This document shows, one piece after another, positions 26,945-36,514 of a stretch of DNA of 64,000 nucleotides; position 1 is the first letter of the stretch; each line of letters starts with the position of its first letter. The stretch is from Rhabditophanes sp. KR3021. Its lineage: Eukaryota; Nematoda; Chromadorea; Rhabditida; Alloionematidae. The notes under the pieces were generated by a model. That model had not been told where the DNA came from and did not search any database. It saw nothing but the letters and a program-made list of their open reading frames with translations. The stretch spans positions 7,378,001 to 7,442,000 of the forward strand of contig CAUJLY010000003.1 of NCBI GenBank assembly GCA_963281155.1, in the 5' to 3' direction. The position numbers and the translations under genes are program-made.

Positions 26945-27480
26945 ATACTAACCTATCTTTAATTAATACATATTTGTCTATTATCTATAAATTTGAGGAT
27001 GGCCGACTATTTTTTACTTACCTTATTTGTGTTAATATTCATGGTAGCATCTTGAATGGACATCTGAAAATATTAAAATTTAAATAATTTTAAACGTACC
27101 TTAAGTTTGGTTCAAGCTAATTTGTCACGGGCAATAAATAATTTTTTCAATTTTAAAGTTTGTAGAGTTTATAGCCCCATGAGCAAATTTCACATAGATT
27201 TCTATTTCTTTAACATCCACAAGACTGATGTCAATTTCTTTAACATCCACAAGACTGATGTCAATTTCTTCTTTTCCTGTCATGATTTGATCGTGTAACC
27301 ATGCATTGCATATAAACAACATCTTGTTGCCCCATAAGATACTTCATTGTCTTTACGAAGTAACTTTGACATCTCAAGGAAACTAATTCCATTAAAAATC
27401 CTCCTAGCTTTTCTAATGGCCGTATATCGCTCCACATTCCGAGTGTAAAACATTTCTGGTAAAATTTAAAAGTAATATCA
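26945..27480 (-). pseudogene. decayed unrecognised gene with tandem duplications
   Basis: On the minus strand, after an acceptor ATTTTACCAG, a coding-like frame begins MFYTRNVERYTAIRKARR and runs to GATRCCLYA near 27305. There a 5-bp duplication (ATGCA ATGCA) breaks the frame. Past it the reading continues in another frame as WLHDQIMTGKEEIDIS, then a perfect 30-bp tandem duplication repeats EIDISLVDVK. Two short downstream exons with good splice ends may follow (MSIQDATMNINTNK at about 27066-27024). No family recognised. Confidence 0.45.
27211..27270. repeat. perfect 30-bp tandem duplication
   Basis: 27211-27240 and 27241-27270 are identical. The unit length is a multiple of three and it lies in a decayed coding frame on the minus strand, where it repeats ten residues. 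Such a young, exact copy fits replication slippage. Confidence 0.95.
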
Positions 27481-27589
27481 ATTAATAATATATCAAAAAT
27501 AAATATCAAACAAAAAATACGTCTATGTGCTTTATTTAAAAAAAGCGAAATGGTTGATGACAAAAATGACACAATGAGAATCGGTTTAA

Positions 27590-28080
27590 AAAAGACGTCG
27601 ACTCATCAAAGGTGCCCTACACAGATTGTATACCTAACCATTGATAAGGTCTCATACTAATAAACATATATCTCTAGGCTGCCCCGCATCTAACAACTTT
27701 CTTGTTCAAATTTAATTAAAAAGTCTGCAAGAGGTTTAACTTCTCCCAAACTAATTGCATTATAAAATTACAAATCAATTTCAAAGATAGCGTACAAATT
27801 GCACATCTATCTGGAATTATAAACGTGAATAAATAAACCAAAATATTAAGAAACAGCTTAAGTATGTTCTTTCTTCCAAAATATTATGTAATTGTTATAC
27901 ATCATTCCTTTTAAATGTATTGTGAGCAAGCAGAAAAATTAATTAGTGTGTGTGAAACATTTTATTGCTTGATCAAAACACACATTTAATACAAATGTAT
28001 TTATTATATGCATTAAGTTTATTACCTCAAACAATTATATCAAGCCAGAGCATTGTTTATTCATATAAATCAACGGCGTC
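27590..28080. other. intergenic
   Basis: AT-rich spacer before the SL RNA genes; nothing else seen. Confidence 0.4.
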
Positions 28081-28082
28081 CT

Positions 28083-28114
28083 ACTTCCGATTGTCACATA
28101 TGTGTGTATAAAAG
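28083..28114 (+). promoter_or_regulatory. PSE-like box and TATA box of SL RNA gene 1
   Basis: ACTTCCGAT starts at 28083, 54 bp before the leader, and TATAAAAG lies at 28107-28114, 30 bp before it. The second SL RNA gene has the same words at exactly the same distances while the bases between differ, so these look like the proximal sequence element and TATA box of an snRNA-type promoter. Confidence 0.75.
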
Positions 28115-28136
28115 GCTGGTAAAAGGGGACTAAGAC

Positions 28137-28228
28137 GGTTTAAAAAACCCAGTTTGAGGTTAGTATGCGTTCAGGATTCTACATGAATTCTGTTAGCAAA
28201 TTTTGGAATGAGACTTGCAAAGGCCTCT
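28137..28228 (+). ncRNA. spliced-leader RNA gene, copy 1 (SL1-like)
   Basis: Donates its 22-nt 5' end to mRNAs by trans-splicing. The leader is 28137-28158: GGTTTAAAAAACCC then AGTTTGAG, very close in form to nematode SL1. A GT donor (GTTAGT) starts at 28159. An Sm-binding site AAATTTTGG lies at 28198-28206, followed by a short hairpin (CTT gca AAG inside GAG...CTC) ending near 28228. The central part can fold (CAGGATTCTACATGAATTCTG, broken as AGGATTC / GAATTCT arms). Length about 92 nt. It is intronless and not flanked by 5S rRNA, unlike the linkage seen in many nematodes. Confidence 0.92.
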
Positions 28229-28320
28229 AATAAAATATAAAAAGAGTAAATAATTGTCGCCTTTTACAATGGAAAATCCCTTTTAAAAGTAAATTATTCA
28301 ACTACTCACTGTAAAGTTCC

Positions 28321-28352
28321 ACTTCCGATGATCACACTAGATCATATAAAAG
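28321..28352 (+). promoter_or_regulatory. PSE-like box and TATA box of SL RNA gene 2
   Basis: ACTTCCGAT at 28321 is 54 bp before the leader of copy 2, and TATAAAAG at 28345-28352 is 30 bp before it, the same spacing as in copy 1. GACTAAGACGG just before and at the start site is also shared. Confidence 0.75.
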
Positions 28353-28374
28353 ACGAACAAAAAGAGACTAAGAC

Positions 28375-28466
28375 GGTTTAAAAAACCCAGTTTGAGGTTA
28401 GTATGCGTTCAGGATTCTACATGAATTCTGTTAGCAAATTTTGGAATGAGACTTGAAAAGGCCTCT
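28375..28466 (+). ncRNA. spliced-leader RNA gene, copy 2 (SL1-like)
   Basis: Near-identical to copy 1, 238 bp downstream in the same direction. The 22-nt leader is 28375-28396 with the donor GTTAGT directly after it, the Sm site is at about 28436-28444, and the 3' hairpin has loop GAA instead of GCA, the only change I see in the transcribed part. Upstream and downstream flanks differ apart from the promoter boxes, so selection on the RNA or gene conversion keeps the copies alike. Probably transcribed by RNA polymerase II and capped with trimethylguanosine, as for other SL RNAs (family knowledge). Confidence 0.92.
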
Positions 28467-28695
28467 AAAAAACAACCAAACAATAACACATTTGTTGTAC
28501 ATCTTACAATAATTTACTATCAAATTAATCCTTCTCAAAAGAATCTGTGATATATATTACAGAATATGTACGCAAATCAATCATCTTGCTATATATTTTA
28601 GCGTCATATGCAAATGCAGATAAAGTTAGTGATAAAAGAGAATGTATGAGAGATCATTTATTTAACAATATTTATAACAAGAAAGAGTAATTGAT

Positions 28696-28711
28696 AGTCC
28701 TAAAGAGGACT
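28696..28711 (-). promoter_or_regulatory. histone H4 3' stem-loop
   Basis: On the minus strand AGTCCT-CTTT-AGGACT: a 6-bp stem with a four-base loop about 40 bp after the H4 stop, preceded by CCCAAC. This is the SLBP-bound 3'-end processing hairpin of replication-dependent histone mRNAs. Confidence 0.9.
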
Positions 28712-28750
28712 GTTGGGAATTTAAATGTTTTATTGTTTGTGTTAATTAAA

Positions 28751-29107
<357 letters not shown>

Positions 29108-29128
29108 CTAATCTCACAAATTATTTTA

Positions 29129-29136
29129 CTTTTATA
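29129..29136 (-). promoter_or_regulatory. TATA box of H4
   Basis: TATAAAAG on the minus strand, 67 bp before the H4 ATG. The same octamer is used by all four histone genes and both SL RNA genes in this window. Confidence 0.8.
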
Positions 29137-29177
29137 CTCCTTCTTGATAGTTAAAGGCGTAACACAATATTATCTAT

Positions 29178-29231
29178 TTGGGCGCCAACTCAGAAAGATA
29201 TTACTTTTAGAGAGCAGAGAGAAATGGCGCT
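29178..29231. promoter_or_regulatory. E2F-like sites in the H4-H3 promoter
   Basis: TTGGGCGCCAA (29178-29188) and AATGGCGC (about 29223-29230) each match the E2F consensus TTTSSCGC with one mismatch and lie midway between the divergent genes. S-phase control by E2F would fit; binding is inferred. Confidence 0.45.
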
Positions 29232-29266
29232 AGCAACTGTTAGGCGTGATCACCGTCAAAGAGCAG

Positions 29267-29274
29267 TATAAAAG
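29267..29274 (+). promoter_or_regulatory. TATA box of H3
   Basis: TATAAAAG 47 bp after the E2F-like region's right edge and 54 bp before the H3 ATG. Confidence 0.8.
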
Positions 29275-29314
29275 TAAATAAATCTACTCATTCAAACATT
29301 ATTATTCGTTATAA

Positions 29315-29731
<417 letters not shown>

Positions 29732-29779
29732 TTCCTGTCATTCTTATGCTTGTACAATAAACCACACTTTTATCCCATC

Positions 29780-29795
29780 AGCCCTCTTTAGGGCT
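29780..29795 (+). promoter_or_regulatory. histone H3 3' stem-loop
   Basis: AGCCCT-CTTT-AGGGCT, 49 bp after the H3 stop. Compared with the other three histone hairpins the third pair is C-G instead of T-A: a compensatory change that confirms the stem. Confidence 0.9.
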
Positions 29796-29962
29796 ATCAA
29801 TGTTCTTACTTTAATTATTCTTTCTTTTGACGTTATGCCTTCATAATAAATACATTCTCTTTATCAATTGTGCCTCTTTGATTCTAATCACATTTGGAAT
29901 GCCTACACATTTAATGGTAAAATACTAAAAATGTTTGTGCGTTGCGGAAGTAGATGCTTTAC

Positions 29963-29970
29963 GCGCCAAA
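29963..29970 (-). promoter_or_regulatory. perfect E2F consensus between the H3 and H2A 3' ends
   Basis: GCGCCAAA on the + strand (TTTGGCGC on the minus strand) matches the E2F consensus fully, yet it sits between two convergent 3' ends where no promoter is expected. Could be chance or mark an unseen transcript. Confidence 0.35.
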
Positions 29971-30120
29971 GAATTTACTTTTACACAAAAGTACACACAT
30001 AGCAGTACTTGCCTGGCAATATCTAGTTAAATATGTTTAAAAATATAAATGATGATGTCAACAATTTATTACGTTCAAGCAAATGATAATTTAATACGAG
30101 ATCAAAGAAAGTAAATTGAT

Positions 30121-30136
30121 AGTCCTAAAGAGGACT
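30121..30136 (-). promoter_or_regulatory. histone H2A 3' stem-loop
   Basis: Minus-strand AGTCCT-CTTT-AGGACT, 37 bp after the H2A stop, identical to that of H4 and H2B. Confidence 0.9.
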
Positions 30137-30172
30137 GTTGGGAATGTAGAATGTTTAAATTAGTCAAATAAT

Positions 30173-30568
30173 TTATTCGGCAGTTGAAGCGGTGGTTTCG
30201 GCTCCTTTCTTTGGAACAAGTCCAGATTGGATGTTTGGAAGAACTCCACCTTGAGCAATGGTGACTCCGGATAAGAGTTTGTTCAACTCTTCGTCATTTC
30301 TGATGGCCAATTGAAGATGTCTGGGGTTGATTCTGGACTTCTTGTTATCACGGGCAGCGTTACCGGCCAATTCAAGAACTTCAGCAGCCAAGTACTCGAG
30401 AACGGCGGCGAGGTAAACTGGAGCTCCGGCACCAACTCTCTCGGCGTAGTTTCCTTTTCTGAGCATACGATGAAGACGACCAACTGGGAATTGAAGTCCA
30501 GCTCTGCTAGATCTTGACTTGGCTTTTCCTGTGGACTTAGCTTTTCCTCCCTTTCCGCGACCAGACAT
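30173..30568 (-). CDS. his (H2A): histone H2A
   Basis: 131-residue canonical H2A, intronless. MSGRGKGGK start, the H2A core with [19 protein letters not shown], the acidic patch residues in NDEELNKLL, and the tail ends in [10 protein letters not shown]. It lacks the SQ[E/D]-phi motif of H2A.X and the H2A.Z acidic-patch extension, so it is the replicative form. Divergently paired with H2B over a 317-bp promoter; TATA box at 30627-30634. Confidence 0.98.
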   Translation of the reverse strand: MSGRGKGGKAKSTGKAKSRSSRAGLQFPVGRLHRMLRKGNYAERVGAGAPVYLAAVLEYLAAEVLELAGNAARDNKKSRINPRHLQLAIRNDEELNKLLSGVTIAQGGVLPNIQSGLVPKKGAETTASTAE

Positions 30569-30626
30569 GATTTGAATAAATGTAAAGTATGAGTTAAACT
30601 CGATACTAAATGCACGCAGACTATGT

Positions 30627-30634
30627 CTTTTATA
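30627..30634 (-). promoter_or_regulatory. TATA box of H2A
   Basis: TATAAAAG on the minus strand, 59 bp before the H2A ATG. Confidence 0.8.
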
Positions 30635-30649
30635 CTTTTTGTTTTCGGT

Positions 30650-30816
30650 GTGGGTGTGTCTACCTAATCACATGTATAGAAAGATCAATAAATGCGGGAA
30701 AAGTAGTTATCCCCCATCGCCATCATTTTTTCCTTCCGCTGTGGGTGTGTCTATCTAATCAGATGTATTAGGTCAGTAAATGCGGGAAAGTTGCAGGGTC
30801 CACCCATCACCATCAA
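30650..30816. promoter_or_regulatory. duplicated promoter module with two E2F sites between H2A and H2B
   Basis: An imperfect tandem duplication with a period of about 90 bp: GTGGGTGTGTCTA at 30650 and 30741, then CTAATCA.ATGTAT, then TCA.TAAATGCGGGAAA. Each copy ends in GCGGGAAA (30694-30701 and 30782-30789), a full E2F consensus read on the minus strand as TTTCCCGC. One copy faces each gene of the divergent pair, so the duplication may have made the promoter bidirectional. Confidence 0.65.
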
Positions 30817-30823
30817 CTTTTTG

Positions 30824-30831
30824 TATAAAAG
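30824..30831 (+). promoter_or_regulatory. TATA box of H2B
   Basis: TATAAAAG, 55-62 bp before the H2B ATG at 30886. Confidence 0.8.
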
Positions 30832-30885
30832 ACAACACGTTTGCTAAACCATATCACTTGTATTTATACATTCATCTATTCAATC

Positions 30886-31257
30886 ATGCCACCAAAGCCC
30901 GCTGCTAAAGGAAAGAAAGCTGTCAAAGCTACCAAGACCGTCCGTGTTGGAGGAGAGAAGAAGAGAAGGAAGACCAGAAAGGAATCTTACTCCACTTACA
31001 TCTACCGTGTATTGAAGCAAGTCCATCCAGACACTGGAGTCTCTTCAAAGGCCATGTCAATCATGAACTCATTCGTGAATGATGTCTTCGAAAGAATCGC
31101 CGGAGAAGCTTCCAAACTCGCCCAATACAACAAGAAGTCCACCATCTCATCCAGAGAAATTCAAACTTCTGTTCGTCTTATTCTTCCAGGAGAGTTGGCC
31201 AAGCACGCTGTCTCCGAAGGAACAAAGGCTGTCACCAAATACACCAGCACCAAGTAA
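30886..31257 (+). CDS. his (H2B): histone H2B
   Basis: 123-residue H2B, intronless, starting [18 protein letters not shown] choose the ATG at 30886 rather than the earlier in-frame one at 30841-30843 because the TATA box at 30824 places transcription start near 30855 and histone H2B begins MPPK. Core [20 protein letters not shown] is present, and the C-terminal AVTKYTSTK contains the ubiquitinated lysine. Confidence 0.98.
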   Translation: MPPKPAAKGKKAVKATKTVRVGGEKKRRKTRKESYSTYIYRVLKQVHPDTGVSSKAMSIMNSFVNDVFERIAGEASKLAQYNKKSTISSREIQTSVRLILPGELAKHAVSEGTKAVTKYTSTK

Positions 31258-31301
31258 ATCGGCTTTACAATCTGACATAATTGATCTCATACATTCCCAA
31301 C

Positions 31302-31317
31302 AGTCCTCTTTAGGACT
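31302..31317 (+). promoter_or_regulatory. histone H2B 3' stem-loop
   Basis: AGTCCT-CTTT-AGGACT preceded by CCCAAC, 45 bp after the H2B stop. The CTTT loop differs from the TTTC of most animals. Confidence 0.9.
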
Positions 31318-32214
31318 ATCAAAGTCTATTTTTTAAATAAAATGTTTCTTTTTAGTCTAAACATGTTTGTTGGATACAATATCACATCCTAATTTACGTA
31401 CTAGCAAGACCAATGCAGCCATTCAACTTTACATTTTATATACATAAAGCGTATGCTAAAACAGGTAAATAACAAAGAAGCAAAATTTAGTTTCATTTAA
31501 AAAATAGTCACGTAAACTTAGAACTCTTCGTTAATTTAATCAAATTAGCTCATAACTTACAAGTAATAATATTCAGGCATTATTTGTTCAAAAAACATCT
31601 AGATTTAGCAAACAGGGTTATTTTTAAACTTTGTTAGGATAAATCAAAACAGGCATCTACTTATATTATTGATAGGTCTTCTATTATTATGTTTTATTTA
31701 GCTGCTTCAAAACATATGCATAAGATTTAAAATATTTTGATTGCAGTAAAGTCATTTTTTATGTTAAATATTTAAAAGGATGAAATTAGCTGACCAGACT
31801 AGTAAGTAAATTAATTATAACTCAACAGACTTTTTTAACTACATTAAGAACGATTCCTGTTAATGAAAATAATATATAATGAAACCTAGTTGTTAGTTAA
31901 GCATTAATGACAATTTCCATATTTCTAAGTCCATTCTACATCTAGTTACTGAGAACATCAATATTAAATATGTACAGGGTAATAATAAAACACAATTGTA
32001 CGTATTAATGAAAAACAAATTCGATAAAAGTGTTTATGTGTTTCAAGTTATTTGTATCACAGCATAAATGCTCTTATTTGGTTTTGTATATAAAAATTGA
32101 TCAAAACAAACACTTTGTGGATAGATATAATTAGAAAGACAATTGTAATAAAGTTTATTTAAAAAATGTTACGTTGAAAATTGTCATGTGCAGTGTAGTT
32201 TGTTAAAATAACGT
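31318..32214. other. intergenic, nothing seen
   Basis: AT-rich spacer between the histone cluster and the INCENP gene. No exon, RNA or repeat I can support. Confidence 0.5.
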
Positions 32215-33484
32215 TCAATCATAGTCGTTCAGAATATGGTAAATAGCTTTTCCGTGCAGTGGATAATCTGAGGAAGATGTTTGGTTGTTGTCAATTACAT
32301 CCTCGTCATAACTTTTGCAAAGGTCAGTTAAGATAAGAGGTTTGATCTCTCCGAAGATACTGTCCGCGTTGGTTTGGCATTGATTGTCCAAAACTTTTTG
32401 AACATTTTTAATTTGAGCCCATTGAGGGATTTTCTTTTTAGGAGCATCTTCATAGTCAGTTTCATCTTCGTCATTAAAGTCAGCAATATCATAGTTGGAC
32501 ATCATTGTTTTTGCTGAACAACTACTTTGAATTGTACCAGCCGGTGTCTTGGAATGTGAAACATCCATAATAAGAGATACAAGCGGGGAAGTTTCATCAT
32601 CCACAGTCAGAAAGTTTTCTTCAACATCTTCCAGAATCACGGGTGAGTGACTTTTTTTCTTTGGCACCATCTCGGAAAAGTTGACGGTTTTTCCAACTCT
32701 GACTGCTTTAGGTGCGGGAGATCCGAATGATGTAGGGGAGCTCGGAATCATTTTATCACTCTTGCGCTTAGTAATCAGTGGATTTGAATTGCTTTCACCG
32801 TTAGTCCTAAAAATACATAAAATTAACAATGTGAAAAATATTCTATAAACTAACTTTTTTGGAGATAATTCCATCTTGTCTAAGCATAGTCCAGGTGTCC
32901 CAAATCTACCAATCATGCCTTTGTCTGCACGGTCACCTTGATAGACAAAAGGGGTTGAAGTCGCTTGTGGACCTGTGTCTTCATTGCAAACAGTAATGGT
33001 TTCGTCTCTTGAGGAAAAGATTGGTGATAGCAAATGAGTTTGACAACTATCCTTTTGTTTAATTGGAGATTTGAGGCGAAGGCGAAGTTTACCCATCAAA
33101 TTTCTTATCTTAGATGAAGTGTTACCACACACAGGAGTTGTTTGAAACTAAACTAATTAAAATCAAATTAATAAGATAGTCTACCTCAAAGTCCTTAACT
33201 CTTTTTCTCATTTCCACTTTAAATCTTTCACGACGTTCCAGCATTTTCATTACGACTTCCAATAAGTTTGGCACAACACAGACACCATAGACATTGTCTA
33301 AATTCAAATTTATCTCGTCGAGACTTTCTTTGTCAGGCAGAAACTGTTCAAAGGAAATTACACCAGAAGGTAAATATTGCTCTGGATTTTCATCAAACAG
33401 ATGCAGAAATGGATTAGATGATTTCTCCTTTTGAGATAGATTAGAAGAAGTAATCTTGGCAGGCTTTTTAGATTTAGGAGGCAT
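32215..33484 (-). CDS. icp-1: INCENP homologue (chromosomal passenger complex scaffold)
   Basis: Inner centromere protein; binds and activates Aurora B and positions the chromosomal passenger complex with Survivin and Borealin homologues. 394 residues in three exons: 33484-33185, 33147-32855, 32806-32215, all in frame. Near residues 318-350 is the IN-box: KKKIPQWAQIKNVQ, then SIFGEIKPLILTDLC, matching the conserved I-P-x-W-A and F-G-x-I-x-x-L-x-L-x-D-[IL] pattern. The N-terminal 70 residues hold short helical segments suitable for the Survivin/Borealin bundle. The central part is Ser/Pro/Lys-rich and disordered; it lacks the long single alpha-helix of vertebrate INCENP, so the protein is short, as in nematodes. 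The C-terminal TSS motif that Aurora B phosphorylates may be represented by QTSSSDY near the end. Confidence 0.8.
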
Positions 33485-34186
33485 GTAAAATAGTAGAGAG
33501 AGGATGATTAGTTGTTCTCAATAAAAATATGTTTAAGTCTCGGAAAAATGACTCAAATTTGAATACATAAATGTGTATATTTGTCAAATTAATTACATGC
33601 ACAAAGAGATGGTGATTTTGCTTCATGTTTGACAAACTAAAGGTTCCGATTGTAAAATATTTAAAAAGTACGACAAACTTTTTAGTTTATCATTATTTGT
33701 AAACTAATTTAAATATGTGCAACATCCTTTCTGATATTACAGCAAGTTATATTCTAAAGATCAATTACAATATTGAATATGTTTTTAAAAAGTATCATTA
33801 AGAATGTTAAAAATTCGTATATCTTAAGTTTAGACTACATTTTAGTTTCGATTTGCATATGATATATTCTATTTATAGGAAAAAATGTTCCGTTTATCGA
33901 TTCATGGATTTCTGTTGTTTCGTTGGTTATTGTGTTTTAAAGTAATAGGTATTCTTTGATTTCACTTACCTTCGAACATAGTTTTCATATGATCAACCAC
34001 AACAAAAAAGTCCAATTTTGTAAATACATCAATAATATAAACACACAATTCTTTCAACAATGTGTAACTATATTATTCTGGCAAAAAAGCCAAAGTGTGA
34101 TGGCTAGTGCAAGTAATATCTAGATGTAACATTACTTACATCAATCAGGTTACCAAACTAACATCAATCTCCGGAGTTATAAATAG
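33485..34186. other. intergenic
   Basis: Upstream region of the INCENP gene, then AT-rich spacer; nothing else supported. Confidence 0.4.
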
Positions 34187-34328
34187 AATGAAACAAGAAG
34201 AACGCAGAAGCAGCTACTGAATCGAAGGCCTATATAAGCTGCGGCTTTATAAACATAAACAGACTACTCTTTGTTGTATCTTATTAAGAATAAACGTACC
34301 TTTAACTAAACTCAGCCCATCATCGGGA
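34187..34328 (+). mobile_element. LTR-like dispersed repeat, copy 1
   Basis: About 140 bp shared with 49821-49963, including an 86-bp identical core (34231-34316 = 49865-49950). The core begins TATATAAG and, some 60 bp on, carries AATAAA, the TATA/poly(A) order expected in a retroelement LTR. The surrounding sequence can be read as TGTAAC (34125) to GCTACA (34334), i.e. a TG...CA-ended solo LTR of about 210 bp, but no target-site duplication is clear and no gag or pol lies beside it. Confidence 0.55.
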
Positions 34329-36184
34329 GCTACAAGAGATATACACTTCTGTTCTTAACTGTGAAACGGTTAATTTTAAATGGAAGTATCAATATCTAAA
34401 AGCTTCAAACAAATATATTTGGTTTATAAGTAAATTATGGGGTAATCACGCTTGCTATAGATTATCTTTAAACATCAAAATACATGACTAATTCATTTAA
34501 TTTGTCTATTTTGCAAATTAAGTAAGTTCTCGGTTTTCTAATTCTTATTCTAAAAGTGTTTAATCTAAAGGTTCACTTAGGAATAGCATCATTGATGACG
34601 ATAAATATATGGCTACTTTAGTAAAAGTGTCATATTTTACTTACTAAATGTGTTGCCTTTATTGACCGATTGATTCTTGGTGCTGGTCTTTCTAAATTGT
34701 GATATTGCTCCCTTTTAAGTAGAAAACACGTTGTTTTAAGAATTAAAAGATAAAAATTGGGTTAGAAGAACAATCAGCAAATGATTCAAGCATATTTCTA
34801 CAATTTTCATCCAAAGCTCATGAAGAAGCCACATTAAGATTAAGCAAAGGCTTTCTGATATCGTCAAAGCTAACCCAGCTAATATGTAAAACAGAGTTAA
34901 TAACTTGTTCAACAAGTCATGTCGAACACTTTTGATTGTATTTTGCAAAATGATTAAAACCAAGGTTATTATTTGTCTTTGAAGCTTATTTATATCCAAA
35001 AATTGTAGGTGGTGAACTGATGCACCGTTGACAAATGACTCAATATTGAAAGTAAATTAGGATATTAAGCGTGTGTCTTGTGGAACTTTTTGACAGACGC
35101 ATGAATTAAGACAGAAATTTTGCTGAAGGATTCAGTTGCTTGCCCAGTTTTGATTTAGACATACGATACAGCTTTATCTTGTTTAATAGTCAAAACATAT
35201 TTATAATAGTGTAAGCCACAATTCTTATTTATTGTTTGGCTTCAGTATGCAAAGCAGTTATGCACATTATGTCATATAAGCCACCATTCGATAGTCATGT
35301 CGAATTTTATGATTTCGTGGAATGGCAATTGATGGAAGTTAATATCGATGCTTCTTCGAATCATTAAGAAGCAAAATGGAAGAATAACTACAAGAAGAAT
35401 GATTAATTACGGAAGCTAAAACAACAAACTGTCTCATTGGTATCTCCTCACTTTAGCGAATTATGTTCGAGGGTGAGAAATTTAAGTTCGAATAAAGGTT
35501 CCATTTAATAATAATCAAAGGTCTTGAATCTAAAAGATTCACGAAATGTTTCCATGCATGGGGCAAACATAAAATTGCGGCTGGAGATTAATAAAGGAGG
35601 TAATGGGGAAACCAAGCAAAGTTAAATCAATGAAAGTGTTTTTATCAAATAATATATATTTTAGAAATATTGCTCAAAAAATAATGTGTACATTAAATAG
35701 CGTAGCTTTCTTGTTCAATCGTCCCTTTAATAGTTTCAAATAGATCTGATTCGATTTTTTGCTTTAAATGTTTATAATCATTTTATTTTGACACATTATA
35801 AAATACATACAAAATATTTACATAATAATAAACAGAGTCCTTTGCATGTATCCTTAAACTTCCTAACATCTTCGAAATTCTCAGTACAAGAACCAACAAA
35901 TCGATAAACGAGTCTACCAGAAAAGGAACAGCTTTGTCAACGCAATCGAATGAGCAGCATCTTTATCCAAATTGACGTGAACATTTGCATATTTAAGGGC
36001 ACTTTCAGACAAAAGAGCCAAATGTTTGTTGCCACCAGTTTTTTGAATCGTGTCTGATATAGTCAATGATGCCCAACACATCTAAAAACTAACCATTCAC
36101 ATTGCTTACAAATTTTACTAATCATTATTCCTTATGAATGTCGACAATAAGTAGCTCTGGAATAATAAAGGAAGAGGTCTCAGA
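34329..36184. other. intergenic with a small minus-strand coding remnant
   Basis: Mostly non-coding. At 36081-35870 on the minus strand a coding-like stretch reads DTIQKTGGNKHLALLSES and then NVHVNLDKDAAHSIALTK before a frame break near 35925. No family; probably a gene fragment. Confidence 0.35.
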
Positions 36185-36514
36185 ATGATTAGCCAAATCA
36201 ATGACTTGAATCCTTTTATATTTCCCTTGACCACTATTTTTGTGCTATTATTTGTACTAACTATTCATTGCTATTACCGTCTCAGGCAAAGAAGGAACAA
36301 CTTTTACTATCTCCGCGGAACACTGCCTCGACGTTCCTACATCCACAAAACATATATGCCCAAAGTCCTCAGTTACATGCCTCAATCCAATTTCCAAAAC
36401 ATTCCCCACGACTCAGAATCGCTTAAAAGATCAGCCACCCTCGAAGTCCACATTCCATCAATAGGTGTTATGAGTCTTATTAACTTTATCTTAACCAACA
36501 TCAATTATTCCTAA
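36185..36514 (+). CDS. possible small single-pass membrane protein
   Basis: Uninterrupted frame of 109 residues, more GC-rich than its flanks. A hydrophobic helix at 10-30 (PFIFPLTTIFVLLFVLTIHC) is followed by a basic stretch RLRQRRN and a soluble, Ser/Pro-containing tail. No signal peptide apart from the helix itself, no known domain. Layout resembles the small proteins at 18715 and 46075. Could be a terminal exon of a larger gene; I see no upstream exon. Confidence 0.5.
   Translation: MISQINDLNPFIFPLTTIFVLLFVLTIHCYYRLRQRRNNFYYLRGTLPRRSYIHKTYMPKVLSYMPQSNFQNIPHDSESLKRSATLEVHIPSIGVMSLINFILTNINYS

Noticed and set aside
27107..27298. Plus-strand frame with repeated residues
   Set aside because: The repeat comes from the 30-bp tandem duplication; the better coding text is on the minus strand.
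28001..28500. 5S rRNA gene linked to the SL RNA genes
   Set aside because: Looked for because many nematodes have this linkage; no 5S-like internal control region seen on either strand.
29897..29951. snRNA gene driven by a PSE-like CTACTTCCGC on the minus strand
   Set aside because: The box resembles that of the SL RNA genes, but no TATA word, Sm site or snRNA-like sequence follows at the expected distance.
30283..30615. Second minus-strand frame over H2A
   Set aside because: Out-of-frame shadow of H2A.
34736..34999. 87-codon minus-strand frame
   Set aside because: AT-rich, hydrophobic by composition only, no splice or start support.
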